Origin: Methanomicrobiales archaeon
GTDB lineage: Archaea > Halobacteriota > Methanomicrobia > Methanomicrobiales > Methanospirillaceae
DNA: 64,000 nt
Reading direction: 5' to 3'
Assembly: GCA_025350045.1 (NCBI GenBank)
Contig: JANXYM010000002.1
Span: forward strand, 1-64,000
Made by a program: the position numbers and the translations under genes. The notes beneath the pieces are model-generated. The model made no database searches. It was given only the letters and a program-made list of their open reading frames with translations, and had not been told where the DNA came from. Below, piece after piece: positions 25,636 to 34,767 of this stretch; position 1 is the stretch's first letter; each line of letters begins with the position of its first letter.

Positions 25636-27756
25636 ATGCCGGAAGATGCCCCTTTGGCAGCACCTGGTGCAGATCGCAACAACCGGATACAGAACCGCCT
25701 TATTCATGAGAAGAGCCCGTACCTTCTCCAGCATGCAGGGAATCCGGTGGACTGGTACCCGTGGGGAGAGGAAGCTTTTTTGCGGGCTGCCCGTGAGGAC
25801 AAACCTGTCTTTCTCTCGATAGGATATGCCACCTGCCACTGGTGTCACGTCATGGCGCATGAATCATTTGAAGATGAGGAGGTTGCCGCACTGCTCAACC
25901 GGGATTTTATCGCTATCAAGGTGGATCGCGAGGAACGCCCGGATATCGATAACGTATATATGGCAGTCTGCCATCAGATGGCAGGGCAGGGGGGCTGGCC
26001 GCTCACGATTGTCATGACCCCGGAGAAAAAACCGTTCTTTGCTGCCACATACATCCCGAAAGAGACCCGGTTCTCCATGATGGGACTCTTAACCCTGCTT
26101 CCCCGGATAACCCAGACCTGGAGAGAGCAGAGATCAGATCTGATCCGCTCCGGTGAACGGGTAATTGCTGCGCTGGCTTCCCAGAATTTTTCATTGTCCG
26201 CTGCTGAACATGACAAGGATCTTCTGGAGGAGGGCTATGAGTCACTGCTTCTCCAGTTCGATCCGGTACACGGGGGATTTGGTCAGGCCCCCAAATTTCC
26301 CACGCCTCATATGCTACTTTTCCTGCTCAGGTACGCTAAACGGAACCGTAATACCCGGGCACTCCTTATGGTGGAAAAAACTCTCAATGCCATCAGAGAT
26401 GGCGGAATTTACGATCATCTCGGGGGAGGGGTCCACCGCTATTCGACAGATGCACAATGGCATGTACCGCATTTTGAGAAGATGCTCTATGATCAGGCCC
26501 TTCTGGTAATGGCATATACCGAAACGTTCCTGGTTACAAGAAACCCGTCATACAAAACGGTTGCTGAAGAGATCATCGGCTATGTGATGCGATCACTCCG
26601 TTCCCGGGAGGGTGCGTTTTTTTCTGCCGAAGATGCCGACAGTCCAGAAGGAGAGGGAGCGTTCTATGTCTGGACCCTGCAGGAGATCGAACAGGTGCTG
26701 GGAAAAGAGGACGCACTATGTGCTGCGATGGTGTTTGGTCTGACACAGAACGGCAATTACCATGATCCTGAACGGGGTCATGGGTACAACATTCTGATCC
26801 GTTCACTTCCACAGGAAAAAATAGCAGCAACTCTCCGGATGGGGGAACCGGAACTTGCCCTGCGCATAGAATCGATCCGCACACGGTTGTTTACCGCACG
26901 GGCGCAGCGGGTCCCTCCCTCTCTCGATGATAAAATCCTCTGTGACTGGAATGGATTATGTATTGCGGCACTTGCCCAGGCTGGGCGGGTTTTTGATACC
27001 CCATCCTATATCGAAGCTGCCGGGACTGCCATGCACGGTATCCTCAATACAATGCGCAGTGATGACGGGGGTCTCCTGCACCGGTACCGTAACGGGAATG
27101 CCGCGATTCCGGGATTTGCTGATGATTATGCGTTCATCATTCATGCGCTCATCGAACTGTATGAAACAACATTTGATGCGCAGTACCTTAAAACCGCACT
27201 GGACCTGAACGGATATTTTACTGAGCATTTCCGGGATACCGGCAATGCCGGTTTTTTCACGGTATCAGATACTTCAGAAACTTTGATCCTTCGCAGGAAG
27301 GAGCTTTATGATGGTGCTATTCCTTCCGGCAATTCCGCAGAGTTCATGAACCTGATCCGCCTTTCGCGGCTGACCGGGGATGCAATCCTGGAAGAGCAGG
27401 CATCAGCTCTTGCCCGGTACTTTGCCGGAACCGTGAGCCAGTCGCCTTCCTCGTACTGCTGGTTCTTATGCGGGCTCGATCTGGCCGGCCAATCTTACGA
27501 AGTGGTAATTGTCGGAGAGGATGGTGCGGCGGATACTCTGGCGCTGGTCCGGGAACTGCGAGTACGGTACCTGCCATCGGTTATGGTGATGCAGTTTGCG
27601 CCTGGACCCCCGGCATCAGTGCTGGCAGAATACGCCCCATTCACCCGGGATCTCTCCATGAAGCATGGAAAGGCAACAGCCTACATCTGTTCCGGACATG
27701 CATGCTCACTTCCGGTCACGGACCCCGAAGAGATCTTCAGACAGATGGGTGAGTAA
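25636..27756 (+). CDS. Thioredoxin domain-containing YyaL/DUF255 protein
   Basis: The 706-residue protein belongs to the YyaL/spermatogenesis-associated 20 family. The N-terminal thioredoxin-like domain (about residues 20-180) contains the family block [13 protein letters not shown] and the CHWCHVM redox site (about 70-76), then REERPDID and GGWPLTI. The remainder is an alpha/alpha toroid related to N-acylglucosamine epimerases, with repeated aromatic and [10 protein letters not shown] segments. The enzymatic function is unknown; the family is cytosolic and widespread. The ATG at 25636 has GGTGG five bases upstream. It is divergent from the membrane protease gene with a 111-bp gap. Length is typical (about 690). 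Confidence 0.93.
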   Translation: MPEDAPLAAPGADRNNRIQNRLIHEKSPYLLQHAGNPVDWYPWGEEAFLRAAREDKPVFLSIGYATCHWCHVMAHESFEDEEVAALLNRDFIAIKVDREERPDIDNVYMAVCHQMAGQGGWPLTIVMTPEKKPFFAATYIPKETRFSMMGLLTLLPRITQTWREQRSDLIRSGERVIAALASQNFSLSAAEHDKDLLEEGYESLLLQFDPVHGGFGQAPKFPTPHMLLFLLRYAKRNRNTRALLMVEKTLNAIRDGGIYDHLGGGVHRYSTDAQWHVPHFEKMLYDQALLVMAYTETFLVTRNPSYKTVAEEIIGYVMRSLRSREGAFFSAEDADSPEGEGAFYVWTLQEIEQVLGKEDALCAAMVFGLTQNGNYHDPERGHGYNILIRSLPQEKIAATLRMGEPELALRIESIRTRLFTARAQRVPPSLDDKILCDWNGLCIAALAQAGRVFDTPSYIEAAGTAMHGILNTMRSDDGGLLHRYRNGNAAIPGFADDYAFIIHALIELYETTFDAQYLKTALDLNGYFTEHFRDTGNAGFFTVSDTSETLILRRKELYDGAIPSGNSAEFMNLIRLSRLTGDAILEEQASALARYFAGTVSQSPSSYCWFLCGLDLAGQSYEVVIVGEDGAADTLALVRELRVRYLPSVMVMQFAPGPPASVLAEYAPFTRDLSMKHGKATAYICSGHACSLPVTDPEEIFRQMGE

Positions 27757-27774
27757 AAAAGGATGAAGGCTGAA

Positions 27775-28251
27775 TCAAAGATTTTTTAATGCAACGAGAT
27801 CCTTGACCCCCACCAGTTTCCAGACCAGTGAACGCTCTTCTTCGCCAATTGCTGCGGGAGGGTCCAGGGGCGAATGACCCAGAGCTGCAAGGATATTGCA
27901 CGAGAGATTGCGCTCTACGATAAGGTCCACGAACTTTTCCCGGATGATCTTCTTCTCTATGGAGTCATGCACTTCCTCTAAATACCCCTGGAGTGTCACA
28001 AACGTATAGGAAGAGAGATCTTTTGTGTATTTCTCAATCTCTACCGAGGCATAGGGGCTTTTTCGGAAATACTCGATCTTTTTTCCGTATTTAGTCGAGA
28101 GGAAATACAAAAATGATCCGTCAAAGACATACAGGAATGGGGCAATATAGGGGTATTTTTCGCCCTGGAATGCGATACGGCATATGTATCCCTCCTCGAT
28201 CAGACGGTCGTATTCCTTCTTTTCCATCCGGGGAATCTTTAAAATTTCCAT
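27775..28251 (-). CDS. Pyridoxamine 5'-phosphate oxidase-like flavin protein
   Basis: This protein of about 158 residues has the split-barrel flavin-binding fold of the PNPOx-like / nitroimidazole-resistance family. The N-terminal MEILKIPRMEKKEYDRLI leads to GYICRIAFQGEKYPYIAPFLYVFD, typical of the first strands. It continues with LYFLSTKYGKKIEYFRKSPYASVEIE, which contains the FMN phosphate-contacting Lys/Ser. An alternative start at 28281 adds ten residues. Probable role: binding of FMN or F420-like cofactor for reduction of small molecules; the substrate is unknown. It is convergent with the YyaL gene, 18 bp apart. Confidence 0.85.
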   Translation of the reverse strand: MEILKIPRMEKKEYDRLIEEGYICRIAFQGEKYPYIAPFLYVFDGSFLYFLSTKYGKKIEYFRKSPYASVEIEKYTKDLSSYTFVTLQGYLEEVHDSIEKKIIREKFVDLIVERNLSCNILAALGHSPLDPPAAIGEEERSLVWKLVGVKDLVALKNL

Positions 28252-28331
28252 ATGCTCACTACAATCTGCGTTCCCATACAAAGAAGATAAACCTTGTTAA
28301 TTTTTTTCGGAACAATAAAAAAAGAATTTTA

Positions 28332-29699
28332 TTATCTCCCGATACTGAATCCTGCCCGTTTCCAGGCAGTCATACCGCCCAGCACATTGGTTGTGTCCCG
28401 ATAGTTATGACGGGCAAGGATGCTTGCTGCAAGACTGCCCTTGTAACCCGCATCACAATAAATCACCAGAGATTTATCCCGTGGAATCTCGTTAAGATGA
28501 GAAGATAGTTCCCCCACATACCGGTGATGTGCGCCCGGTATGTGCCCGACAGTGTTCCAGTTCCTGATATCCCGCACATCGAGAAGAAAGGGAGATTCGG
28601 TCTCGAGGCGTTCTCTCAGTTGCTGCACGGAACAGGTAGGAAGCGTATGAATTTCCTGCGCGGCTTTTGTCCACAGGGGAAAACCGCCCGCGAGATACCC
28701 GGCTATATTGTCATACCCCAGGCGGATGAGCTGGCGATGCACGGTATCAAGGGAGAGATTGAAATCATCCACAATGACGATCGGCCGCTGGTAATCAAAT
28801 GCCCAGCCCACGAATGCGGAGATCCCCTCGCGCCAGAGAGAGATACTCCCCGGAATATGCCCTGCGCCGAAACTGGTAGGGGAACGGATATCCATAATCT
28901 GGCAGCCTGCGGGTATGAGCGTGTTGATATCACTCACGGATAAGGGCCTGAGTTTTGGCATCCCGTGCAGGAAGGGCGCACCTTCCTTGTTGTACTGCTC
29001 CATTCTCTCAAAATAGGGGGGAACGTAGGGTGATTCATCTTCCCGTGCCCTGACAAATGCATCCTCTCCCGCCAGGAGCCAGCGGTTCGTGAGTTTTTCG
29101 TACCCGGTCGTAGTGAACGGGTGATCGGCAATCTCCCCACCACACACGGAACCCGCGCCATGCGCAGGACAGAGGATTATCCCCTCGCCAAGAGAGAGGA
29201 TTTTTGTACTTATGCTGTGGAAGATTTTTTCAGCCATCTCCCTCTTTCGTTCCTGTCCAAAAAAGTCAGTACGGGCGATATCTCCCGAAAACAGGGTGTC
29301 CCCGCAAAAAACCATGTAGGGTTCTGAGGAGACCTCTTTATCGGTAAGGACAAGAGAGATGCTCTCTTCGGTATGTCCCGGGGTATCCAGGACCGCGAGT
29401 TCCAGTGAACCAAAGGAGAAGGTATCTCCCTCACTCACCGGTTTGCCATAGGAAAATGCCATTGCTGCACCATGGTAAATCTCAGCCCCGCACCGGCTTG
29501 CGAGCTCAGGTGATCCGATCACGTAATCCTCGTTCCGGTGCGTCTCGAAGATATGCGTGATAACCAGATCGTTTCTCTGTGCGATATCGAGGTAGATCTC
29601 AGCGTCCCGGCGCGGGTCGATCACCGCAGCCTGCCCTCCGGAACCAATAAGATAGGAGAAATGGGAAATTCCTTCAGATACAATCCGTTCAAACAGCAT
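28332..29699 (-). CDS. MBL-fold hydrolase fused to two rhodanese domains
   Basis: This protein of about 455 residues has an N-terminal metallo-beta-lactamase domain (about residues 1-250), then two rhodanese domains. The MBL domain resembles persulfide dioxygenase/glyoxalase II, but the HxHxDH metal motif reads H54-x-N56-x-D58-Y59 (THRNEDY). Only the first His and the Asp are kept; His109 and His180 are present. The first rhodanese domain (about 270-365) lacks a catalytic Cys. The second (about 370-455) has the active loop YCDAGYKGS. It probably handles sulfane sulfur. The ATG at 29699 has GGTG upstream; ATG 29705 is possible. Confidence 0.85.
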   Translation of the reverse strand: MLFERIVSEGISHFSYLIGSGGQAAVIDPRRDAEIYLDIAQRNDLVITHIFETHRNEDYVIGSPELASRCGAEIYHGAAMAFSYGKPVSEGDTFSFGSLELAVLDTPGHTEESISLVLTDKEVSSEPYMVFCGDTLFSGDIARTDFFGQERKREMAEKIFHSISTKILSLGEGIILCPAHGAGSVCGGEIADHPFTTTGYEKLTNRWLLAGEDAFVRAREDESPYVPPYFERMEQYNKEGAPFLHGMPKLRPLSVSDINTLIPAGCQIMDIRSPTSFGAGHIPGSISLWREGISAFVGWAFDYQRPIVIVDDFNLSLDTVHRQLIRLGYDNIAGYLAGGFPLWTKAAQEIHTLPTCSVQQLRERLETESPFLLDVRDIRNWNTVGHIPGAHHRYVGELSSHLNEIPRDKSLVIYCDAGYKGSLAASILARHNYRDTTNVLGGMTAWKRAGFSIGR

Positions 29700-29785
29700 A
29701 GCCATCACACCAGCAGAATGGAATTCTGGTTTTGGTGAGTAAATAAGTTCCGAATGAATAAACCCCTTAAGTACGTGAGAAGCCG

Positions 29786-31105
29786 TCAACAAACCGGATA
29801 TCTGAGCAGAACAGGGTCGATATTTCCGCTGGCCTGACGGGATTGTATCAGTGAGCAGATCTCGTTCAATCCCAGTGGCACATATCCGATCACTTCCGCA
29901 CTTACATTAATTCTGCGGTCAGCGAAGTTGATGAAAGGGAAATGGCAGAGATCATTGTTGTGGTGGTGACCATGAATCGTCCAGCCATCAAAGCCTGATG
30001 GTGTATCTGCAGGATCATGGACCAGGAAGAATCTGAATCCCTGCCATTCGATCGTGCAGGAGGAGATGGCTCCCGGTTCCGCATCGTCATGGTTACCGGC
30101 AATGAATGTGATTGCGCCATGAAGTTTTTTCCGGTATTCATCCGTGCCCGGTGCATGCCTGCCGTACCGTAAATCTCCCAGGTAAAAAACCCTGCTTTTT
30201 AAAAAAATTACCCGGTTCCAGTTGTCGATAAGAACCTGGTCCATCTCTGCGACATCGGAAAAAAGGAAAGGCCGGGAACAATACCGGATAATATTGGCAT
30301 GCCCGAGGTGCAAATCCGAGATGAGAAAAATATCCCCTCCCGGATCCGGTTTATCGGTTACGAGCTCAAACCCTGTTCTTTTACGGAAGAGTGAAAGGCT
30401 GTTCTGCCAGGATGGAGATGTGTGACGTACCTCATCAAAAAGCCAGCGTTTCTCCAAAAGATCAAATTCAGCCAGTATTTCCGGCCCCTGCATTACCGTG
30501 ATCCTGAGTCCGTGCTCGTCAAGGGTTACCGGCCAGATGATCTGCCGGTTCCTGAAATGCAGTACCTTCACCAGCCATTTTAAGAATTGGGAAAGGATGC
30601 CCTTATGCGACCGATCGATATAGGGCAGTGTTTTTTCAGTTTTCCTGATCGCTGAAAAAATGGCATCCGCTTTTTTGGGATCGAGCCGGTTTGCTATGGT
30701 CACGTGAAACCATCTCTTTTCCGGGGATCCATCCCAAAGGTTAACGCTGGTGGACAGGGGAGTTAGAGCTTCAGCGATTGTTGTCGTGAGACTTTTGAGT
30801 GCATCGGAAGGCAGGACAGAAAATGCGATCACACTTCCGTGCATCCCCTCACGTCTCTCCCAACCGTTGATCATGAAAGGGACCGGCTCGTAGGGTAATG
30901 CAACCTGCCCTATGGCATCCAGAAGCTGTCCGGGGCTGATATCTTCATTGAGGTACAGGGGCCCGTACAGGGTGACGTGCGGGTGTTTCTCGGTAAATTG
31001 TTCCAGCCTGAACTTTTTTGCTATGGCAGAGATCGTCTCGTTAATCCGCCATCTGGTCCTTCCCAAGCGGATCTCGATAAGAAAAAGTTCATTCATGGAC
31101 CGCAT
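29786..31105 (-). CDS. 2H phosphoesterase fused to metallophosphoesterase
   Basis: This 439-residue protein is a two-domain fusion. The N-terminal domain (about residues 1-170) has the paired H-x-T motifs of 2H phosphoesterases (2'-5' RNA ligase/LigT family): His43-Val-Thr45 and His134-Val-Thr136. The C-terminal domain (about 258-400) is a calcineurin-like phosphoesterase: SDLHLGH (Asp264, His266, His269), GDLRYGR, GNHDD and the closing GHHHNN. Both catalytic sets look complete. This suggests sequential processing of cyclic phosphates or RNA ends: ring opening, then phosphate release. The substrate is unknown. ATG 31096 (MNELFLIEI) is an alternative start. It is divergent from the HAD-type gene. 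Confidence 0.85.
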   Translation of the reverse strand: MRSMNELFLIEIRLGRTRWRINETISAIAKKFRLEQFTEKHPHVTLYGPLYLNEDISPGQLLDAIGQVALPYEPVPFMINGWERREGMHGSVIAFSVLPSDALKSLTTTIAEALTPLSTSVNLWDGSPEKRWFHVTIANRLDPKKADAIFSAIRKTEKTLPYIDRSHKGILSQFLKWLVKVLHFRNRQIIWPVTLDEHGLRITVMQGPEILAEFDLLEKRWLFDEVRHTSPSWQNSLSLFRKRTGFELVTDKPDPGGDIFLISDLHLGHANIIRYCSRPFLFSDVAEMDQVLIDNWNRVIFLKSRVFYLGDLRYGRHAPGTDEYRKKLHGAITFIAGNHDDAEPGAISSCTIEWQGFRFFLVHDPADTPSGFDGWTIHGHHHNNDLCHFPFINFADRRINVSAEVIGYVPLGLNEICSLIQSRQASGNIDPVLLRYPVC

Positions 31106-31204
31106 CCCAACAGGTATTTCTATGTGCCGTCTTTGGGATTAAATCTTTGACCCGATATGCCCGGATCAAAAATCCTATGCTTTCATGCATCCAACTCTAA
31201 CAGG

Positions 31205-31897
31205 ATGATACACCCGGAGAATGGGAAGAACACCGGCATTACCACGCTTCTTTTCGATATGGATAACACGCTTTTTGATCTTGTCGGTGCACAGATAGAC
31301 TCCTGCCACGCGGTCACAAAATTTCTTGGAACCGGTGATGGCGACGCACTCTTTGAGTATTTCCTGCGCCCCGTCCGGGGGTTTGAATCCCATGAGAATA
31401 TCCTTGACTATATGAACGACCGCTCGCTTTCTCCTGAAGAAAAGTACAAGGATGCCTGCCGGATTTACGAGAAGGAAAAACTCCGTTCCATTACACCGTA
31501 TCCCGGTGTAATCGCTACCCTTGAAACGCTGAGGCAATGCGGTTATCCTATGGGTATTGTTACGGATGCCCATTCGAAAGATGCTACACTCCGCCTTGAA
31601 AAAGCCGGGCTTCTTGAATTTTTTTGCGGAATGGTGACATTCGACATGGTTGGCGTAAAAAAACCTTCACCCGATCCCTTCCTCGTTGCTCTTGAGATGA
31701 TGCGGGCAAAAACCCATGAGGTGCTGCTCGTGGGGGACAGCCCCCGCAGGGATATTGAACCGTGCAGGCTACTGGGTATTCGCTCAGTATATGCCCGGTA
31801 TGGCGACCGTTTTTCCGATGACCGGAGTGAGTTTTCGGCAGATTTTACCATTGATGCCATGGATGAGCTGCCGGGCATTCTGGCAAATATTACATAA
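31205..31897 (+). CDS. HAD-superfamily hydrolase
   Basis: This protein of about 230 residues has the HAD motifs: motif I FDMDNTLFD (about residues 17-25), motif II IVTDAHS, motif III Lys in VGVKKPSPDPF, and motif IV LLVGDSPRRDIE. The cap is helical (C1 type). It resembles phosphoglycolate phosphatase-like and pyrimidine 5'-nucleotidase-like enzymes; the substrate is not predictable. ATG 31205 gives a usual N-terminus, and ATG 31157 would add 16 residues; neither has a strong ribosome-binding site. The gene stands alone and is divergent from the 2H/phosphoesterase fusion. Confidence 0.88.
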   Translation: MIHPENGKNTGITTLLFDMDNTLFDLVGAQIDSCHAVTKFLGTGDGDALFEYFLRPVRGFESHENILDYMNDRSLSPEEKYKDACRIYEKEKLRSITPYPGVIATLETLRQCGYPMGIVTDAHSKDATLRLEKAGLLEFFCGMVTFDMVGVKKPSPDPFLVALEMMRAKTHEVLLVGDSPRRDIEPCRLLGIRSVYARYGDRFSDDRSEFSADFTIDAMDELPGILANIT

Positions 31898-32050
31898 AAA
31901 AGATGACGTTGATCTTTGAAAGTATGGTTTTTGCTATAAATCCTCCAAAAGGGCGCGTCCGGTTTTTTCTGGGAAAATTGCCCCTGTTTTTTATTATTTA
32001 TCGCTAAAATGACCAAAACTTAAAAAGGAAACAGATAATATTTTAAAAAT

Positions 32051-32593
32051 ATGTTTGTTCCGACCCGGATTTTTTTCACCAAGGGGGTTGGCGTTCATAA
32101 AGATCGTCTTGCTTCCTTTGAGCTTGCTCTGAGAAAGGCCGGGATAGAAAAATGCAATCTTGTGTATGTTTCGAGTATCTTTCCTCCCAATTGCAAACAG
32201 TTGTCCAGGACTGATGGATTAAAGCAACTTCTTCCGGGGGGCATTACCTTCTGCGTCATGGCACGGTACGATACCAATGAACCAAACCGGCTGGTATCCT
32301 CAGCAATCGGTCTTGCCCTGCCCAAGGACTCGGAGGAATACGGGTATCTTTCCGAGCATCACGCGTATGGAGAAACCCAGGAAAAGACCGGGGAATATGC
32401 CGAAGACCTTGCCGCAACCATGCTGGCTACTACGCTGGGTATCGAATTCGATGTCAACCTCGCATGGCAGGAACGCGAGCAGATCTACAAGGCAAGCGGC
32501 AAGATCATCAAGACCAAAAATACCTGCCAGTCTGCAGAAGGGGACAAAAACGGTCTCTGGACAACAACCATTGCGGTTGCTGTTTTTCTCTGA
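32051..32593 (+). CDS. pdaD: Pyruvoyl-dependent arginine decarboxylase
   Basis: This 180-residue proenzyme decarboxylates arginine to agmatine, the first step of archaeal polyamine synthesis. Self-cleavage in [10 protein letters not shown] between Ser41 and Ser42 gives a short beta chain and an alpha chain beginning with the pyruvoyl group. The [17 protein letters not shown] segment (about residues 95-111) is conserved in PdaD, and the length matches the M. jannaschii enzyme (about 165 plus). The upstream region has a strong AT-rich promoter (TTAAAAAG near 32022 and TTTTAAAA near 32040). The start ATG is unambiguous. It is followed by a small possible gene at 32686. Confidence 0.94.
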   Translation: MFVPTRIFFTKGVGVHKDRLASFELALRKAGIEKCNLVYVSSIFPPNCKQLSRTDGLKQLLPGGITFCVMARYDTNEPNRLVSSAIGLALPKDSEEYGYLSEHHAYGETQEKTGEYAEDLAATMLATTLGIEFDVNLAWQEREQIYKASGKIIKTKNTCQSAEGDKNGLWTTTIAVAVFL

Positions 32594-32685
32594 TTTTTTT
32601 AGTGCTGGTCTATTCTTTAAGATAAGGGCATGAACAAGAGTTCGCACCCGTATAACACAAATCTTATACACCTTTTAAAAAAATC

Positions 32686-32841
32686 GTGGAGCCAACCCAC
32701 CTCATGCTGGCGTCGCTGCGGAACCTTGCTTTGGCTCTCACCATGAAGATGGCGTATAAAAAGAATATCCTGTACCCGGACCGCTCCAAATGCTGCCCTG
32801 TCGGGTACGGTACAATCCGGGTGGGGTTTGGGGCAAAATGA
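32686..32841 (+). CDS. Possible small protein with conserved-looking Cys-Cys motif
   Basis: A frame of 51 codons plus stop begins with GTG at 32686; an ATG at 32704 is an alternative start that would give 45 residues. The product includes LASLRNLALALTMKMAYK, then NILYPDRSKCCPVGYGTIR and ends RVGFGAK. The Lys/Arg-rich helix and the Cys-Cys-Pro-Val-Gly turn look like a folded small protein and not random translation, and codon usage is GC-rich like real genes here. It lies between pdaD and the convergent end of the CooC-type gene. No family is recognised. Too short for common gene finders; the coding nature is likely but unproven. Confidence 0.4.
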   Translation: MEPTHLMLASLRNLALALTMKMAYKKNILYPDRSKCCPVGYGTIRVGFGAK

Positions 32842-32932
32842 TGCACCATCACAAGGCTCTCCCTCTCCCGGGAAGAGGAAATCATCCTCCCGGTTGCCGC
32901 AAAAAAAAAATAACGGGAGAAAGAAAAAATTT

Positions 32933-33703
32933 TCAAAATATTTTTGCCGGCTCTTGTGCGAGTGACCGTATCTTTTCTGCAAGCTCCCGTACGACAACCC
33001 GTGCGGGACTATTCCGGGGAATCTGTGACACGGGTGTTGCGGCAAGGTCAGCCGCCTCCACGTGGGGATCATCCGGAAGAATTGCGATCGGGATCTCATT
33101 GCCAATATCGACCGGTGCTGTGCCGGTTTTGTATTTATTGAACACGATATGGATCTTTCCCGGTTCGAGTCCCAGCTGGATAGCGATCTCCCGTATCCGC
33201 GAGATCGTACGCAGACCCCGTGCACCCGGGTCACTTACGATTAAGAGCATATCGGGTTTTCCGATGGTCCCCCTGCTGATATGCTCCATGCCCGCTTCGG
33301 TGTCAATGACAATGAACCGGTATTCCCGCTCCAGTTCGGTCATACATTCGGACAGGAGATCGTTTGCAAAACAGTAACACCCGCTGCCCTCCGGCCTTCC
33401 CATGGCGACAAGGTCAAAGCCTTCTGCCTCAACAAGCGCCTGCCGGAACCTGAAGCGGACATAATCGTGCCGGTTCATGCCGGGAGGGATCCTGCGACTG
33501 AAGGCTTCCTCCCGCATGCTGCCCAGACTCTCACTGACGGTAACCCCGAGTGCCTCATGAAGATTGGCATTGGGATCTGCATCAACCGCAAGCACCGGTC
33601 TTTCCCCCATATCAATGAACGAACGAACGAGCAGTGAGCTCAGTGTGGTCTTTCCGGTTCCGCCTTTCCCGGAAACGACAATAGTGAACGGATGATTTGA
33701 CAT
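32933..33703 (-). CDS. CooC/AcsF-type nickel-insertion ATPase
   Basis: This P-loop ATPase of about 256 residues belongs to the MinD/CooC group, which matures nickel enzymes (CO dehydrogenase or acetyl-CoA synthase). It has the deviant Walker A VSGKGGTGKTTL (about residues 9-20), DADPNANL (about 38-45) and the metal-binding CxC within GSGCYCFAN (about 110-118). DTEAGMEHI, the typical Walker B-adjacent segment, follows. The frame extends upstream to 33820, but the ATG at 33703 gives the family N-terminus. It is the last gene of the acetyl-CoA synthase operon, 20 bp after the methionine synthase gene, which supports a role in loading Ni into the A-cluster (AcsF-like). Confidence 0.9.
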   Translation of the reverse strand: MSNHPFTIVVSGKGGTGKTTLSSLLVRSFIDMGERPVLAVDADPNANLHEALGVTVSESLGSMREEAFSRRIPPGMNRHDYVRFRFRQALVEAEGFDLVAMGRPEGSGCYCFANDLLSECMTELEREYRFIVIDTEAGMEHISRGTIGKPDMLLIVSDPGARGLRTISRIREIAIQLGLEPGKIHIVFNKYKTGTAPVDIGNEIPIAILPDDPHVEAADLAATPVSQIPRNSPARVVVRELAEKIRSLAQEPAKIF

Positions 33704-33723
33704 AGTAAAAATCCACCCCGCGA

Positions 33724-34761
33724 TTACCCGGTGTAGTTCTGGCGTATACGTTCTGAAATTTCCGCAGCAGCCTGCATTATTGCCCGGGCCATGGGGCGTT
33801 CGGCAAAACGGATCCCGCAACTCGGGGTAATGAGTGACTGGGCATCAAAGAGTGCTTCTGGCATACGACTGCAGAGCTGCGTGCGGATCCCGAGATATCT
33901 GTTGTAAAGCGAATCGGTGGTTTCCGGAGTAAAGAGCTGGGGATCTGAAGGAACAATGCCCCATGCCACAACTCCCCCGCGCTCCATATAGGCAACGATG
34001 GTATCAGCATACAACAGGAACTCTTTTGCCGTTGTGTAGGCATCCAGTGAGACGACGGATGGGTTGAGCCCGAGGATAAAATCCCAGTCGGTATTCGAAC
34101 AGCAGTGAATTCCCAGTCCCCCTTCCACCAGTGCTGCAGCATCTTCCCAGTTGGCCTTTACCGTTTCGCGGTCAATGGGGACAACTGAAGACCCCAGGGA
34201 AGCCAGATAGGGTTCGTCAAGCACAATAAGGGTCTCTTTCACCCCGGTCTTTTCCTGCATCTCTGCTTCGCACCAGCGTGCCTTGAGAGCCAGCATCTTT
34301 CCCAGTACGTCAGCTAACTGGGTGTCAAAATAGATCGGGCGCTTGGCCTCGTCGACCACCTGCATACCGAATGTGACCGGCCCGGTGATTTGGAACTTTA
34401 AGATACTGGTGTCAGGAAGCTTGCGCTTCATCATCTCAATGAATGCGGATGAATATTCGGTGTGCATGCCATACGGGGCAAAATTTCTCTCAACATAATC
34501 CATGTACACCTGTTCCATAGCTGCAGTATTGTCAGACGCACTGTCAAAGAAGAGCCGTTCATCCCGTATGATCCGCCCGGGCAGCTGTTCAGAATCATTA
34601 AAAACAATTCTCTCCAGCAATCCCCTGCGGGGTAAGGAGGGGATATAGGGAAAAGAAGGAAAGATCTCCAGCACATCGCCACAGGCTTCGTGCGGGTCTA
34701 CATTGGGAAGTGAGCCGATACCGGTTGCCCGGGAATGAGGGGGAGAGATCATCCTGGCCAC
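33724..34761 (-). CDS. Folate-independent core methionine synthase (MetE C-terminal-like)
   Basis: This 345-residue protein corresponds to the catalytic C-terminal half of cobalamin-independent methionine synthase and lacks the N-terminal folate-binding half. It opens with ATGIGSLPN. Zinc-ligand candidates are His219 and Cys221 (GIHCCSNTDWD) and Cys315 (ITPSCGIRFAER); LDEPYLA (181-187) is the substrate-site motif. Core synthases of this kind (MesA-MesC families) take methyl from a corrinoid protein and make methionine from homocysteine. Its position between the RACo gene and cooC in an acetyl-CoA synthase/CFeSP operon points to the corrinoid iron-sulfur protein as donor (MesB or MesC type). 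The subfamily cannot be decided by eye. Confidence 0.85.
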   Translation of the reverse strand: MARMISPPHSRATGIGSLPNVDPHEACGDVLEIFPSFPYIPSLPRRGLLERIVFNDSEQLPGRIIRDERLFFDSASDNTAAMEQVYMDYVERNFAPYGMHTEYSSAFIEMMKRKLPDTSILKFQITGPVTFGMQVVDEAKRPIYFDTQLADVLGKMLALKARWCEAEMQEKTGVKETLIVLDEPYLASLGSSVVPIDRETVKANWEDAAALVEGGLGIHCCSNTDWDFILGLNPSVVSLDAYTTAKEFLLYADTIVAYMERGGVVAWGIVPSDPQLFTPETTDSLYNRYLGIRTQLCSRMPEALFDAQSLITPSCGIRFAERPMARAIMQAAAEISERIRQNYTG

Positions 34762-34767
34762 GTGTCC

